This document shows, piece by piece, positions 37,898 through 48,252 of a stretch of DNA of 64,000 bases (position 1 is the stretch's first letter; each line of letters opens with the position of its first letter). The DNA lies in assembly GCA_000023185.1 (NCBI GenBank), contig CP001622.1:3529501-3593500 (forward strand). Reading direction: 5' to 3'. The notes under the pieces were generated by a model that saw only the letters and a program-made list of their open reading frames with translations, made no database searches and was not told where the DNA came from. The translations under genes and the position numbers were made by a program. The DNA comes from Rhizobium leguminosarum bv. trifolii WSM1325 (lineage in GTDB: Bacteria > Pseudomonadota > Alphaproteobacteria > Rhizobiales > Rhizobiaceae).

Positions 37898-39871
37898 ATG
37901 ACCTCTCCCGAACAACACGACCGGATGGCGAATGCGATCCGTTTTCTTGCCATGGACGCCGTTGAAAAGGCGAACTCCGGCCACCCGGGCATGCCGATGG
38001 GCATGGCCGACGTGGCAACGGTCCTGTTCACCAAATATCTGAAGTTCGATCCGAAGAAGCCGCACTGGCCGAACCGCGATCGCTTCGTGCTGTCGGCCGG
38101 CCATGGCTCGATGCTGCTCTATTCGGTGCTGTATCTGACCGGCTATCCTGACATGACGATCGAAGATCTGAAGCAGTTCCGCCAGCTCGGTTCGAAGACC
38201 GCCGGCCACCCGGAATACGGTCATGCCACCGGCATCGAAACGACGACCGGTCCGCTCGGCCAGGGCATTGCCAATTCCGTCGGCATGGCGATTGCCGAAC
38301 GCAAGCTGCGCGAGGAGTTCGGCTCCGATCTCCAGGATCACTATACCTATGCTATCTGCGGCGACGGCTGCCTGATGGAGGGCATCAGCCACGAAGCCAT
38401 CGCGCTCGCCGGCCACCTGAAGCTCAACAAGCTCGTTCTGTTTTGGGACAACAACTCGATCACCATCGACGGCGCCGTGTCGCTGTCGGATTCCACCGAT
38501 CAGATCGCCCGCTTCAAGGCCGTACACTGGAACACGATCGAGATCGACGGTCACGATCAGGCCGCGATCGCCGACGCGATCGAAGCTGCTCACAAGTCCG
38601 ACCGCCCGACCTTCATCGCCTGCAAGACGATCATCGGCTTCGGCGCCCCGAACAAGCAGGGCACCCACAAGGTCCACGGCAACCCGCTCGGCGCCGAAGA
38701 AATCGCAGCCACCCGCAAGGCGCTGAACTGGGAAGCCGAAGCCTTCGTCATCCCGTCGGACGTGCTTGATAGCTGGCGTGCTGCCGGCGCCCGCTCCGTC
38801 GACCTCGTCAAGAGCTGGGAAGACGGCCTCGCCAAGGCTCCGGCCAGGGCCGAGTTCACCCGCCGCATGGCAGGCGGGCTGCCGGAAGGCTTCGACGCCG
38901 CGATCAGCGCATATAAGAAGAAGCTCGCCGAGACCAAGCCGACGGTTGCGACCCGCAAGGCCTCGGAAGACGCGCTCGAGGTCATCAACGGCTTCCTACC
39001 GGAAACGCTCGGGGGCTCCGCCGACCTGACGCCGTCGAACAACACCAAGACCAGCCAGATGCATTCGATCACCCCGACGGATTTCGCCGGTCGTTACATG
39101 CATTGGGGCATTCGCGAGCATGGCATGGCGTCTGCCATGAACGGCATTGCGCTGCATGGCGGCCTCATCCCCTACAGCGGCGGCTTCCTGATCTTCTCGG
39201 ATTATTGCCGCCCGCCGATCCGTCTCGCCTCGCTGATGGGCATCCGCGTCATTCACGTCCTGACGCATGACTCGATCGGCGTCGGCGAAGATGGCCCGAC
39301 GCACCAGCCGGTCGAACAGCTCGCCGGCCTGCGCGCCATCCCGAACCTGATGGTCTTCCGTCCGGCCGACGCCACGGAAACGGCGGAATGCTGGCAGATC
39401 GCCATCAAGACGCACAACCGTCCTTCGGGCCTTGCTCTGACGCGCCAGAACCTGCTCGCAGCCCGTACCGAATACAGCGAAAAGAACCTGTGCGAACAGG
39501 GTGCCTATGTGCTCGCCGGCAATGCCGACGCCAAGGTGACGATCTTCGCCTCCGGCTCCGAAGTCGAAATCGCCGTTGCAGCCCGTACGGCACTCGAAGC
39601 CAAGGGCGTCACCGTCCGCGTCGTATCGGTTCCCTGCACCGAACTGTTCTTCGAGCAGCCGGAAGCCTATCGCAAGGAAATCCTCGGCAACTCGCCAGTC
39701 AAGATCGCCGTCGAAGCCGCCGTTCGCGAAGGCTGGGATGCGTTCATCGGACCGGAAGGCACCTTCATCGGCATGAAGAGCTTCGGCGCTTCCGGCCCGG
39801 TCAAGGAAGTTTATAAGCATTTCGGCATCACCGCCGACGCCGTCGTTGCAGCCGCGGAAGCAAAGCTTTAA
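37898..39871 (+). CDS. tkt: Transketolase
   Basis: Transketolase moves two-carbon units in the pentose phosphate pathway using thiamine diphosphate. The 657-residue protein has [28 protein letters not shown], the cofactor motif [13 protein letters not shown], and the second-half motif [24 protein letters not shown]. The start [16 protein letters not shown] is chosen from GCGGAAAAG upstream and family alignment by eye; the frame is open to 37754. It heads the tkt-gap pair. Confidence 0.97.
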   Translation: MTSPEQHDRMANAIRFLAMDAVEKANSGHPGMPMGMADVATVLFTKYLKFDPKKPHWPNRDRFVLSAGHGSMLLYSVLYLTGYPDMTIEDLKQFRQLGSKTAGHPEYGHATGIETTTGPLGQGIANSVGMAIAERKLREEFGSDLQDHYTYAICGDGCLMEGISHEAIALAGHLKLNKLVLFWDNNSITIDGAVSLSDSTDQIARFKAVHWNTIEIDGHDQAAIADAIEAAHKSDRPTFIACKTIIGFGAPNKQGTHKVHGNPLGAEEIAATRKALNWEAEAFVIPSDVLDSWRAAGARSVDLVKSWEDGLAKAPARAEFTRRMAGGLPEGFDAAISAYKKKLAETKPTVATRKASEDALEVINGFLPETLGGSADLTPSNNTKTSQMHSITPTDFAGRYMHWGIREHGMASAMNGIALHGGLIPYSGGFLIFSDYCRPPIRLASLMGIRVIHVLTHDSIGVGEDGPTHQPVEQLAGLRAIPNLMVFRPADATETAECWQIAIKTHNRPSGLALTRQNLLAARTEYSEKNLCEQGAYVLAGNADAKVTIFASGSEVEIAVAARTALEAKGVTVRVVSVPCTELFFEQPEAYRKEILGNSPVKIAVEAAVREGWDAFIGPEGTFIGMKSFGASGPVKEVYKHFGITADAVVAAAEAKL

Positions 39872-39952
39872 TGAGGGCGCCATGAGGCGCTCTCCATCTC
39901 CTCAATTCCAGGCCCTCACTATCGGGCCCTACTCTATCGGGAGTGAATGAAC

Positions 39953-40963
39953 ATGACAGTCAAGGTTGCCATCAACGGTTTCGGCCGCATCGGCCGCAAC
40001 GTCCTTCGCGCCATCGTCGAATCCGGCCGCACCGACATCGAAGTCGTCGCCATCAACGATCTCGGCCCGGTTGAAACCAACGCCCACCTGCTGCGCTATG
40101 ACTCGATCCACGGCCGGTTCCCGGCAACGGTGAAGGTCGAGGGTGACTCGATCATCGTCGGCAACGGCAAGCCGATCAAGGTCACGGCGATCAAGGATCC
40201 GGCCACCCTCCCGCACCGCGAACTCGGCGTCGACATCGCGATGGAATGCACCGGCATCTTCACCGCCCGCGACAAGGCTGCCGCTCACCTGACGGCCGGC
40301 GCCAAGCGCGTCATCGTCTCGGCGCCCGCCGACGGCGCTGACCTGACGGTCGTCTTCGGCGTCAACCATGATCAGCTCACCAAGGAGCACTTGGTCATCT
40401 CCAACGCGTCCTGCACCACCAACTGCCTGGTGCCGGTTGTGAAGGTTCTCGACGACGCCGTCGGCATTGACCACGGCTTCATGACGACCATCCACTCCTA
40501 CACCGGCGACCAGCCGACGCTCGACACGATGCACAAGGACTTGTATCGCGCCCGCGCGGCCGCCCTTTCCATGATCCCGACCTCGACGGGTGCAGCCAAG
40601 GCAGTCGGCCTCGTTCTGCCGCATCTGAAGGGTAAACTCGACGGCACCTCGATCCGCGTTCCGACTCCGAACGTTTCCGTCGTCGACTTCAAGTTCGTCG
40701 CCAAGAAGGCGACCAGCGTTGGTGAAATCAACGAAGCCATCATGGCTGCTGCCAACGGCAAGCTGAAGGGCATCCTCGGCTACACCGACGAGCCGCTCGT
40801 CTCCCGTGACTTCAACCACGACAGCCACTCCTCGATCCTCGCGACCGATCAGACCAAGGTCATGGAAGGCAACTTCGTGCGCGTCCTGTCCTGGTACGAC
40901 AACGAGTGGGGCTTCTCCAGCCGCATGTCCGACACGGCAGTCGCTTTCGCCAAGCTCATCTGA
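39953..40963 (+). CDS. gap: Glyceraldehyde-3-phosphate dehydrogenase
   Basis: The 336-residue enzyme oxidises glyceraldehyde 3-phosphate. It shows NAD-binding [12 protein letters not shown], the catalytic Cys in [13 protein letters not shown] and the C-terminal [20 protein letters not shown] nine bases ahead favours the ATG at 39953 over an in-frame ATG two codons earlier. It is followed by a strong terminator. Confidence 0.98.
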   Translation: MTVKVAINGFGRIGRNVLRAIVESGRTDIEVVAINDLGPVETNAHLLRYDSIHGRFPATVKVEGDSIIVGNGKPIKVTAIKDPATLPHRELGVDIAMECTGIFTARDKAAAHLTAGAKRVIVSAPADGADLTVVFGVNHDQLTKEHLVISNASCTTNCLVPVVKVLDDAVGIDHGFMTTIHSYTGDQPTLDTMHKDLYRARAAALSMIPTSTGAAKAVGLVLPHLKGKLDGTSIRVPTPNVSVVDFKFVAKKATSVGEINEAIMAAANGKLKGILGYTDEPLVSRDFNHDSHSSILATDQTKVMEGNFVRVLSWYDNEWGFSSRMSDTAVAFAKLI

Positions 40964-40988
40964 GCGCTCTTGAGGCATCGACATGCTA

Positions 40989-41116
40989 GCGGCCCGGGAA
41001 ACCGGGCCGCTTTTTGTTGCCGTGCCTTCCGAACGAAACCAGCTTTCCCCACTCTGGCATCTTTTCGTCCATTGCCCGGATGAGATCTGCTAGAATACGT
41101 CACCCTGGACATTCGA
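40989..41116 (+). terminator. Rho-independent terminator after gap
   Basis: GCGGCCCGG at 40989-40997 and CCGGGCCGC at 41102-41110 (coordinates of the second arm read from the same hairpin, spacer GAAA) are followed by TTTTTGTT. Hairpin and T tail lie within about 30 bp immediately after the gap stop codon; the listed end is generous. Confidence 0.6.
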
Positions 41117-41212
41117 AATGCCCAGTTTCCTCGCGCATTGGCCACCGGCCAGGCGCGGCCACGCCAATACCGTGCGGCAGCACTGACGCCCGCATGAAAA
41201 TGAGAGAGATGG

Positions 41213-41527
41213 ATGGATTACTTTACTGTTGAAATCGCCGGCCGCGCCGTTGCCAGTTTCCGCTCGGAAAATCACGAGGAAGCGACGCATTTCTTCGAGG
41301 CGGAAGACTTTCGCGACGATCTGACCGTCCTGGAATCCGAAGGCAAGCCTCTCTGGGACCGCAAAGCGGCCCTGAGCCTGCGCAAGGCGACCACCGAGGA
41401 AGCAAGCGAAGTCGAGCATGCCTATGAATTCGACGACGATCCCGAACGGACCATCGAGGACGAGTTCGTCGTTTTCCTGGTCCCGGTCGCGGATCTGACC
41501 GACGAGGGCGAGGACACAGAAGACTGA
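41213..41527 (+). CDS. Conserved acidic hypothetical protein
   Basis: The 104-residue protein is not recognised. It is strongly acidic, especially at the C-terminus (DDDPERTIEDEFVVF ... DLTDEGEDTED), with a compact N-terminal part MDYFTVEIAGRAVASFRSENHEEATHFFEAEDFRDDL and no signal or membrane segment. GAGAG precedes the ATG. Position between gap and pgk suggests a rhizobial conserved gene, but no role can be given. Confidence 0.7.
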   Translation: MDYFTVEIAGRAVASFRSENHEEATHFFEAEDFRDDLTVLESEGKPLWDRKAALSLRKATTEEASEVEHAYEFDDDPERTIEDEFVVFLVPVADLTDEGEDTED

Positions 41528-41716
41528 CTAACGATCCGCACCGGGTTCGATATGGCGCCGTTCTCAGGACAGGATGGCGGTGCAGTTGAGGCTGCCTCGG
41601 GGTTCGAATTCGATCGGCGTCTCTGCACGGATTGGTAATCCGCTGGCCAAGCGTGCTAGATTGAGCAAATACGCAGCGCTGCACAATGGCCAAAGTGAGC
41701 CAAGTGGAGGTGATAA

Positions 41717-41896
41717 ATGGCAGAGGCACAAAAACGCTTGTCCCACACCACCCTCAAACGGCGGCAACGGTTTCACCCCAAGCGGGACGTCAGACCTGCC
41801 GTGTTGGCGAAGGCCAATCGTCTGGTCATCTGGGTCGCCGCCCTCATTGGCCTCTCGTTTCTCGCCATCGTCATATTTCAGGCAGTGTTGGGATAG
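41717..41896 (+). CDS. Small single-helix membrane protein, 59 residues
   Basis: The frame from the ATG at 41717 gives MAEAQKRLSHTTLKRRQR..., a basic N-terminal half (12 Lys/Arg within the first 33 residues) followed by one membrane helix (about 36-57, LVIWVAALIGLSFLAIVIF) and a stop at 41896. A textbook ribosome site GGAGGTG lies 6 bases before the ATG. Basic cytoplasmic face and short periplasmic tail (QAVLG) are typical of small inner-membrane proteins. No homologue is recognised. Confidence 0.75.
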   Translation: MAEAQKRLSHTTLKRRQRFHPKRDVRPAVLAKANRLVIWVAALIGLSFLAIVIFQAVLG

Positions 41897-42389
41897 CAGA
41901 GCAAGGGCCGGCCGCTTCTGGCACAAAACTACAGCCGGCTGCTCTCGCTAGGCGGCCGGCATTTCCACCCGATATCGAAAAATCTCAGCGTTCATTTCCA
42001 CGCTCTTCGCATAGGCGCCTGCAATCCATTCTTCCCGTCATTGGACAAGGCAAACGGGCCGCATGAAAGGAGGAGGGTGTCTTATTCTGTTGCCATTCGC
42101 AGATACGGGCAGGAAAAATCCGTGCCTGTCTCTTTTGCCCTGCTCTCGCCTGATTTTCCTATACATTCTTTATAGAGAATTTCTCCCGTAGCATTCCGTG
42201 TCGGTTGGCCGTCCGGCAGCCGTTCAGCAGCATGAAGCAGCATCGCGACGAGGTTAAGCCGCAAGGCCTACCCTTCTCTGACGTTTTGCCGTTTACTGAC
42301 GGATCGCAGCGCCTGATGGAGGGGTTGAATAAAGGCGGATCGGCCGGGGGTGGCTGTGTTCGCGAAGCAGTCGATTGAAAGGGGTGGGC
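41897..42389. other. Non-coding stretch upstream of the antiporter
   Basis: I see no convincing gene in these 493 bp. There is an SD-like AAAGGAGGAGGG near 42065 with no suitable start codon after it, a GC-rich inverted pair GGCCGGCCGC / GGCGGCCGGC near 41907 and 41951, and an AT-rich patch at 42155-42185 (CTATACATTCTTTATAGAGAA) that may be a promoter. A 48-codon frame from 42232 has no ribosome site. Confidence 0.5.
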
Positions 42390-44264
42390 ATGGAAGCGTT
42401 CTATATCGTGGTGCTGGTTTCGACGGCGCTCGTGCTTCTTGCCGCTTTTTCGAGCCTGCTCGCCTTCCGCTTCGGCGCCCCCCTGCTGCTGCTCTTCCTG
42501 ATGATCGGCCTTGCTGCCGGCGTCGATGGTCTCGGCATCGAGTTCAGCAATAATTATCTCGCCTATATTCTCGGCTCCATTGCGCTGGCCGTGATCCTCT
42601 TCGATTCCGGCTTCGGCACGCCGATGCAGGCCTTTCGGCTCGCGGCCGTGCCCTCTCTGGCGCTCGCCTCGGTCGGCGTGCTGATCACCGCCTCGCTCTT
42701 TGCCTTCGCCGCCATGTGGCTTTTGAATTTCACCTGGCTGGAAGGCCTGTTGCTCGGCTCGATCGTCGCATCGACCGATGCCGCCGCCGTCTTCTTCCTG
42801 CTGCGCATCGGCGGCATCAACATCCGCGACAAGGTGCGCTCGACGCTGGAGGTCGAATCCGGCACCAACGACCCGATGGCGATCTTCCTCACCATCGCCC
42901 TCGTCGAGGTGCTGGCGAGCGGCGAGCGTTATGCCGGCATCAATATCGGCATGCTCGCCATGTTCGTGCAGCAGATGGGCCTCGGCGTCATTCTCGGCCT
43001 GCTCGGCGGCATGATGATCGTGCTGATCGTCAGCAGGCTCGATACCGATCGCGGCCTGACACCGATCTTTGTGCTGGCGCTCGCTCTTCTCGTCTTTTCC
43101 TTCACCGGCGCGGTTGGCGGCAGCGGCTTCCTCGCCGTCTATGTCGCCGGCATCTACGCCGGAAACCGCAAGATGCAGGCGATCGGCACCATCAAGCGCT
43201 TCCAGGACGGCATGACCTGGCTGGCGCAGATCATCATGTTCCTGGTGCTCGGCCTGCTCGCCACGCCATCGCAATTTCCTGTCATCATCGTGCCGGCCAT
43301 CCTGCTCGCCCTCTTCCTGATCTTCGTCGCCCGGCCGTTGGCGATCTGGCTGTCGCTGCTTCCCTTCGATTACACGCAGCAGGAAATCGGCTTCGTTGCC
43401 TGGGTCGGCCTGCGCGGCGCCGTCTCCATCCTGCTTGCCATCATGCCGATCCTCGGCGGGCTTGAGAACGGCCAGATCTATTTCAATACCGCCTTCATCA
43501 TCGTGCTGGTCTCGCTGCTCCTCCAGGGCTGGACAATCAAGCCCGTCGCCAAGAAGCTCGGCCTCATCATTCCGCCGCGCATCGGCGCCGTCGACAAGGT
43601 CGAGGTCGACCTGCCGGGCGCGGCCAACCACGAACTGCTCTCCTACCGCGTCATCAAGGATAGCCCGGTACTGCGCGGCGAGCGCATTCCGCGCTGGGCG
43701 ACCCCGTCGCTCGTCATCCGCGACGGCAAGTCCATGCGCTACCAATATGCCGGGCGGCTGCGCGAGCACGATCTCGTCTATCTCTTCATCGTGCCGAGCT
43801 ATTCCCGCCTGCTTGACCGGCTCTTCGCCAGCCGGGCGCCTGTCGATGACGACGATGCCGAATTCTTCGGGGCCTTCGCGCTCTCCCCCGCCCGCCCCGC
43901 CGCCGATCTCGATGCTGCCTATGGCCCCGGCCTGCTCAACGAATCCGAAAGGGGCCTGACGATCGCCGAATTGATGCGGCAGCGCCTCGGCGGCAAGGCC
44001 GACTATGCCGACCGCGTCCGCCTCGGCTCGATCATCCTCATCGTCCGCGATCTCGACGAGCACGATCACATCACCTCCGTCGGCATGTCGCTCGAAGCAG
44101 TCGAACCGGCAATTACGCTGCCGATCTTCCTCAATCTCAAGGACATTACCCAGCGCATCCGCGACCGGCTGAATGGACGCCGGAACCGGGAAACCGCAGC
44201 CTCCGAAAGCCCCCCGAAACCACCGGCCGGACGCGACGAAGGCACACGCGAAAACGGCCGCTGA
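42390..44264 (+). CDS. NhaP2/CvrA-type potassium or sodium/proton antiporter
   Basis: The 624-residue protein has about 12-13 membrane helices (first [26 protein letters not shown]) with CPA1 motifs [15 protein letters not shown] and [18 protein letters not shown] (the Asn-Asp ion site), followed by a cytoplasmic TrkA-C domain (about 415-480) and a C-terminal module. It exports K+ or Na+ for protons. The C-terminal end is Pro-rich. AAAGGGGTGGGC supports the ATG at 42390. Confidence 0.9.
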   Translation: MEAFYIVVLVSTALVLLAAFSSLLAFRFGAPLLLLFLMIGLAAGVDGLGIEFSNNYLAYILGSIALAVILFDSGFGTPMQAFRLAAVPSLALASVGVLITASLFAFAAMWLLNFTWLEGLLLGSIVASTDAAAVFFLLRIGGINIRDKVRSTLEVESGTNDPMAIFLTIALVEVLASGERYAGINIGMLAMFVQQMGLGVILGLLGGMMIVLIVSRLDTDRGLTPIFVLALALLVFSFTGAVGGSGFLAVYVAGIYAGNRKMQAIGTIKRFQDGMTWLAQIIMFLVLGLLATPSQFPVIIVPAILLALFLIFVARPLAIWLSLLPFDYTQQEIGFVAWVGLRGAVSILLAIMPILGGLENGQIYFNTAFIIVLVSLLLQGWTIKPVAKKLGLIIPPRIGAVDKVEVDLPGAANHELLSYRVIKDSPVLRGERIPRWATPSLVIRDGKSMRYQYAGRLREHDLVYLFIVPSYSRLLDRLFASRAPVDDDDAEFFGAFALSPARPAADLDAAYGPGLLNESERGLTIAELMRQRLGGKADYADRVRLGSIILIVRDLDEHDHITSVGMSLEAVEPAITLPIFLNLKDITQRIRDRLNGRRNRETAASESPPKPPAGRDEGTRENGR

Positions 44265-44334
44265 ACGCCTTGCGTCTCGAATGATCCTTGCTATGTTCGG
44301 CGCAACTTTCGCCAACCACGACAGGATCCTCCCC

Positions 44335-45537
44335 ATGCCTTCTTTCAAGACCCTCGACGATCTCTCCGACATCCGCGGCAAGCGCGTTCTCGTCCGCGTC
44401 GACCTCAACGTCCCGGTGAAAGACGGCAAGGTCACCGATGTGACGCGCATCGAACGTGTGGCGCCGACCATCCTCGAATTGTCCGAAAAGGGTGCCAAGG
44501 TGATCCTGCTGGCCCATTTCGGCCGGCCGAAGGATGGCCCGTCGCCGGATCTGTCGCTGTCGCTGATCGCCCCTTCCGTCGAGGAAGTGCTTGATCATGC
44601 CGTGCTGACGGCCTCCGACTGCATCGGCGAAGCCGCCGCCTCCGCCGTTGCCGCGATGAATGACGGCGATATTCTGCTTTTGGAAAACACCCGCTTCCAC
44701 AAGGGCGAGGAAAACAACGACTCCAACTTCACCAAGACGCTTGCCGCCAACGGCGATATCTACGTCAACGACGCCTTTTCGGCCGCCCACCGCGCCCATG
44801 CCTCGACCGAAGGCCTTGCCCACCACCTGCCGGCCTATGCCGGCCGCACCATGCAGGCCGAGCTGGAGGCGCTGGAAAAGGGCCTCGGCGAACCGGCTCG
44901 CCCTGTTGTTGCGATCGTCGGCGGCGCCAAGGTCTCCACCAAGATCGACCTGTTGATGAACCTCGTGAAGAAGGTCGATGCGCTCGTTATCGGTGGTGGC
45001 ATGGCCAATACCTTCATCGCCGCCCGCGGCACCAATGTCGGCAAGTCGCTCTGCGAACATGATCTCGCCGAAACCGCCAAGCAGATCATGATCGAGGCCG
45101 CCACCGCCGGCTGCGCCATCATCCTGCCCGAGGATGGCGTGATTGCCCGCGAGTTCAAGGCGGGCGCCGCCAACGAGACTGTCGATATCAACGCCATTCC
45201 CGCCGATGCCATGGTGCTCGATGTCGGCCCGAAATCCATCGAGGCCATCAACGCCTGGATCGAGCGTGCCGCAACCCTGGTCTGGAACGGCCCGCTCGGC
45301 GCCTTCGAGATCGAACCCTTCGATGCCGCAACGGTCGCTGCTGCGAAATACGCCGCTGGGCGCACGGTAGCCGGCAAGCTCACCTCCGTTGCCGGCGGTG
45401 GCGACACCGTCTCGGCGCTCAACCATGCCGGCGTTGCCGACGATTTCACCTACGTCTCGACCGCCGGCGGCGCCTTCCTCGAATGGATGGAAGGCAAAGA
45501 GCTTCCCGGTGTCGCCGTCCTCAACGCTGCTAGATAG
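44335..45537 (+). CDS. pgk: Phosphoglycerate kinase
   Basis: The 400-residue enzyme makes ATP from 1,3-bisphosphoglycerate. Family motifs are [11 protein letters not shown] (near the N-terminus), [34 protein letters not shown] and [10 protein letters not shown]. The start at 44335 fits the family; the frame is open through the end of the antiporter gene, 70 bp upstream. It precedes the aldolase gene. Confidence 0.98.
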   Translation: MPSFKTLDDLSDIRGKRVLVRVDLNVPVKDGKVTDVTRIERVAPTILELSEKGAKVILLAHFGRPKDGPSPDLSLSLIAPSVEEVLDHAVLTASDCIGEAAASAVAAMNDGDILLLENTRFHKGEENNDSNFTKTLAANGDIYVNDAFSAAHRAHASTEGLAHHLPAYAGRTMQAELEALEKGLGEPARPVVAIVGGAKVSTKIDLLMNLVKKVDALVIGGGMANTFIAARGTNVGKSLCEHDLAETAKQIMIEAATAGCAIILPEDGVIAREFKAGAANETVDINAIPADAMVLDVGPKSIEAINAWIERAATLVWNGPLGAFEIEPFDAATVAAAKYAAGRTVAGKLTSVAGGGDTVSALNHAGVADDFTYVSTAGGAFLEWMEGKELPGVAVLNAAR

Positions 45538-45573
45538 TTGCCAAGATTGATTTCGCAGATTTTACATGTGGAT

Positions 45574-45609
45574 AGACCGTGGAAGAAAAAACAGCTTCCG
45601 CGGTCTTTT
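45574..45609 (+). terminator. Rho-independent terminator after pgk
   Basis: AGACCGTGGAAG and CTTCCGCGGTCT form a 12-bp stem (one G-T pair) with loop AAAAAACAG, followed by TTTTG. Confidence 0.88.
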
Positions 45610-45639
45610 GCTCAGAGGACGAAAAAAATCCCAACTTTC

Positions 45640-45666
45640 AAACGATTGAATTGAATTCAATCGTTT
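45640..45666. promoter_or_regulatory. 27-bp perfect palindrome upstream of the aldolase gene
   Basis: AAACGATTGAATT, a single G, then AATTCAATCGTTT: both 13-bp arms are perfect reverse complements. It lies about 97 bp before the aldolase start and 30 bp after the pgk terminator. The length and lack of T tail point to a protein-binding operator. The binding factor is unknown. Confidence 0.75.
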
Positions 45667-45762
45667 CAATGACTTAGCCTTCCATTTTCCTCCCTATAAA
45701 CTTCTGTTATCCGCGTTCTATATTCCTGAAGTGCCGATATTTATTGTTGTGGAGAGAACGAA

Positions 45763-46788
45763 ATGAGCGAACGACTGGAAGACATTGCAGTGCAGATGGT
45801 TACGGGCGGCCGGGGGCTGCTCGCCGCCGATGAATCGACCTCCACCATCAAGAAGCGTTTCGACGCGATCAATCTCGAATCGACCGAAACCAGCCGGCGC
45901 GACTATCGCGAAATGCTCTTCCGCTCCGACGAGGCGATGAAGAAATATATCTCCGGCGTCATCCTCTTCGAGGAGACGCTGTTCCAGAAGGCGGCGGACG
46001 GTACGCCCTTCGTCGATATCATCCGCGCCGCCGGCGCCATTCCCGGCATCAAGGTCGATACCGGCGCCAAGCCGATGGCCAAATATCCGGCTGAAACCAT
46101 CACTGAGGGCCTCGACGGTCTCGGCGAGCGCCTTGCCAGATATTATGAAGCCGGCGCCCGCTTCGCCAAGTGGCGCGGCGTCATCGCCATCTCGTCAACC
46201 TTGCCGACCCGCGGCTCCGTCCGCGCCAACGCTCAGGCGCTTGCTCGTTATGCCGCACTTTGCCAAGAGGCCGGGATCGTTCCGATCGTCGAGCCGGAAT
46301 GCCTGATGGACGGCAAACCGGGCGACCACAATATCGACCGCTGCGCCGAAGTGACCGAATCCACGCTGCGCATCGTCTTCGAAGAACTGGCCGATGCCCG
46401 CGTCAACCTCGAAGGCATGATCCTGAAGCCGAACATGGTGATCGACGGCAAGAACGCCCGCAAGGCCTCGGTCGCGGAAGTTGCCGAGCGCACCGTCAAG
46501 GTGCTGAAGGCGACCGTTCCGCCCGCTGTTCCGGGCATCGCCTTCCTATCCGGCGGCCAGACGACCGAAGAAGCGACAGCCCATCTTTCGGCGATCAATG
46601 CCAGCGGCGACCTGCCCTGGTTCGTCACCTTCTCCTACGGCCGCGCCCTGCAGGACAGCGCGCTCAAGGCCTGGAACGGCAAGCAGGAAAACGTCGCTGC
46701 CGGCCAGCGCGAATTCACCCACCGCGCCGAGATGAACAGCCTCGCCGCCAAGGGCAACTGGAAGAAGGACCTGGAAAAGGCCGCCTGA
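45763..46788 (+). CDS. fbaB: Class I fructose-bisphosphate aldolase
   Basis: The 341-residue enzyme cleaves fructose 1,6-bisphosphate through a Schiff-base lysine. It resembles eukaryotic-type class I aldolase: GGRGLLAADESTSTIKKRF near the N-terminus, KWRGVIAISSTLPT, VEPECLMDG, the lysine region LEGMILKPNMV and GIAFLSGGQTTEEATAHL. It is transcribed separately from pgk (terminator between) and has a palindromic candidate operator upstream. Confidence 0.96.
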   Translation: MSERLEDIAVQMVTGGRGLLAADESTSTIKKRFDAINLESTETSRRDYREMLFRSDEAMKKYISGVILFEETLFQKAADGTPFVDIIRAAGAIPGIKVDTGAKPMAKYPAETITEGLDGLGERLARYYEAGARFAKWRGVIAISSTLPTRGSVRANAQALARYAALCQEAGIVPIVEPECLMDGKPGDHNIDRCAEVTESTLRIVFEELADARVNLEGMILKPNMVIDGKNARKASVAEVAERTVKVLKATVPPAVPGIAFLSGGQTTEEATAHLSAINASGDLPWFVTFSYGRALQDSALKAWNGKQENVAAGQREFTHRAEMNSLAAKGNWKKDLEKAA

Positions 46789-46809
46789 GTTTTTGGAGCC
46801 TTGAACGTT

Positions 46810-46841
46810 GGGCAGGGAGCGGCGAACGCAGCTTCCTGCCC
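46810..46841 (+). terminator. Weak terminator-like hairpin after the aldolase gene
   Basis: GGGCAGGGAGC and GCTTCCTGCCC form an 11-bp stem (one G-T pair), followed by TCTCCGCCGTTTCTTTT, a poor T tail. Confidence 0.45.
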
Positions 46842-46944
46842 TCTCCGCCGTTTCTTTTCCTCCGATTGTCACGGCGACAAGAAACCGCTTCGTTCCCTCG
46901 AAAACCGTGACTACTCATAGCGCCCTGTCACAACAGGAGCCGCC

Positions 46945-47868
46945 ATGAACACCCTCTCCTACGTCACCGTCGATGTCTTCACCTCCACCCGCTTCGAGGG
47001 CAATCCGCTTGCCGTCATTTCCGATGCGCGCGGTCTGAGCGACGCGGCGATGCAAAAGATCGCCACCGAGTTCAATTATTCCGAAGTCACCTTCGTCCTG
47101 CCGCCGGAAGACCCGCAAAATTCCGCCCGCGTGCGCATCTTCACCCCGACGATGGAAATACCCTTTGCCGGCCATCCGAATGTCGGCACAGCCTATGTGA
47201 TCGGCCAACAGGCGGAGATCTTCGGCAAGCCAGTCGGCGATACGCTGCGTTTCGAGGAAAAGGCCGGCATCGTCGAAGTCAGCCTGAAACGCGAGGGCGG
47301 AAGGGTTGCTGCTGCCGCCATCCGCGCGCCGCAGCCGCTGACGATCGGCGACACCATAGCCGCGGAAACCGTCGCCGGCTGTGTCTCGCTCGACCCCGGC
47401 GCCATCGTCAACACCACCCATGCACCGGTCTTTGTCTCGGTCGGGCTGAACTTCGCCGTCGCCGAGTTGAACGGGCTTGGAGCGCTGGCCGCCGCCCGCC
47501 CCAACCTTGCCGGGTTTCAGGCAGCTGCCGGCCGCCAGACGACCAGCGGCCACGACTTCTCGCTCTTCGTCTACGTGAGGACAGCCGAAAATCCATGGAG
47601 TATTCGCGCCCGCATGTTCGCGCCACTCGATAACGTGCCCGAAGATCCGGCAACGGGCAGCGCGTCAGCTGCGCTTGGCGCCTATCTCGTCTCGCTTGCG
47701 CCGGAGGCCGACATGAACGCCCGCATCACCATTGAACAGGGCGTCGAAATGGGCCGCCGCAGCGTCATCACTCTTGATGTCGCGAAATCCGACGGCATCG
47801 TCACCGATGTGGTCATCTCGGGAGGCTGCGTTTCCGTCATGCGCGGAGAAATCAGTTTGCAGGACTGA
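46945..47868 (+). CDS. PhzF-family isomerase/epimerase-like protein
   Basis: The 307-residue protein has the PhzF fold signature: YVTVDVFTSTRFEGNPLAVI, FNYSEVTFVLPP with the catalytic Glu, IFTPTMEIPFAGHPNVGTAYV and DPATGSASAALGAYLV. PhzF makes phenazines in pseudomonads, but most homologues have other, unknown substrates. AGGAG precedes the ATG. Confidence 0.92.
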   Translation: MNTLSYVTVDVFTSTRFEGNPLAVISDARGLSDAAMQKIATEFNYSEVTFVLPPEDPQNSARVRIFTPTMEIPFAGHPNVGTAYVIGQQAEIFGKPVGDTLRFEEKAGIVEVSLKREGGRVAAAAIRAPQPLTIGDTIAAETVAGCVSLDPGAIVNTTHAPVFVSVGLNFAVAELNGLGALAAARPNLAGFQAAAGRQTTSGHDFSLFVYVRTAENPWSIRARMFAPLDNVPEDPATGSASAALGAYLVSLAPEADMNARITIEQGVEMGRRSVITLDVAKSDGIVTDVVISGGCVSVMRGEISLQD

Positions 47869-47914
47869 CGGTCGCAGGTCGGCCGTAATCCCCGGGTTAC
47901 ATATAATCCAAGGA

Positions 47915-48079
47915 TTACATCAGGAAATCGCGCGAAAGCAGAGCCACTGCCCAGACCGCGAAAGCGATCAGCGCGAGCTTCCAGAAATCCATCCGCCGCC
48001 TGAGGCCGGGAAGCCCGAGCGGCTTGATCACCTGTATCGCCATGGCAAGGATGAGCAGCAAGGCTATCAGCTTTGTCAT
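47915..48079 (-). CDS. Small membrane protein, 54 residues
   Basis: The minus-strand frame gives MTKLIALLLILAMAIQVIKPLGLPGLRRRMDFWKLALIAFAVWAVALLSRDFLM: a first hydrophobic segment (about 4-18), a Pro/Arg-rich loop, and a second membrane helix (about 33-48). The ribosome site is weak (GGAAAAAATAAAGC). It converges with the PhzF gene. The hydrophobic pattern is too regular to be chance, but no homologue is recognised. Confidence 0.6.
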   Translation of the reverse strand: MTKLIALLLILAMAIQVIKPLGLPGLRRRMDFWKLALIAFAVWAVALLSRDFLM

Positions 48080-48252
48080 GCTTTATTTTTTCCGTTTTTC
48101 GGAATGTCACAGGACGGACATTTTTCCGCGCGAACAAGAGGATCTCGACACGCCGTAAAGATATTCCGGGGCACAATCAATCATCTTGAGGCTGGGCTGA
48201 GGCAGGTCTTGCCTTATGTCCATTGCAAATCGCTAAGACCGAGTCTGGGGAA

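Noticed and set aside
42065..42165. Strong SD-like AAAGGAGGAGGG with a following GTG frame of about 31 codons.
   Set aside because: The GTG overlaps the SD itself, so spacing is impossible for initiation.
42232..42378. 48-codon frame upstream of the antiporter (MKQHRDEVKPQG...).
   Set aside because: No ribosome site, ordinary composition and no domain; likely chance.
42159..44498. Very long minus-strand frame (779 codons) across the antiporter gene, and similar long antisense frames elsewhere (25408-27810, 16226-18607).
   Set aside because: They mirror strongly GC-biased third positions of real genes on the other strand; composition is Arg/His/Gln/Asp-rich with no domains.
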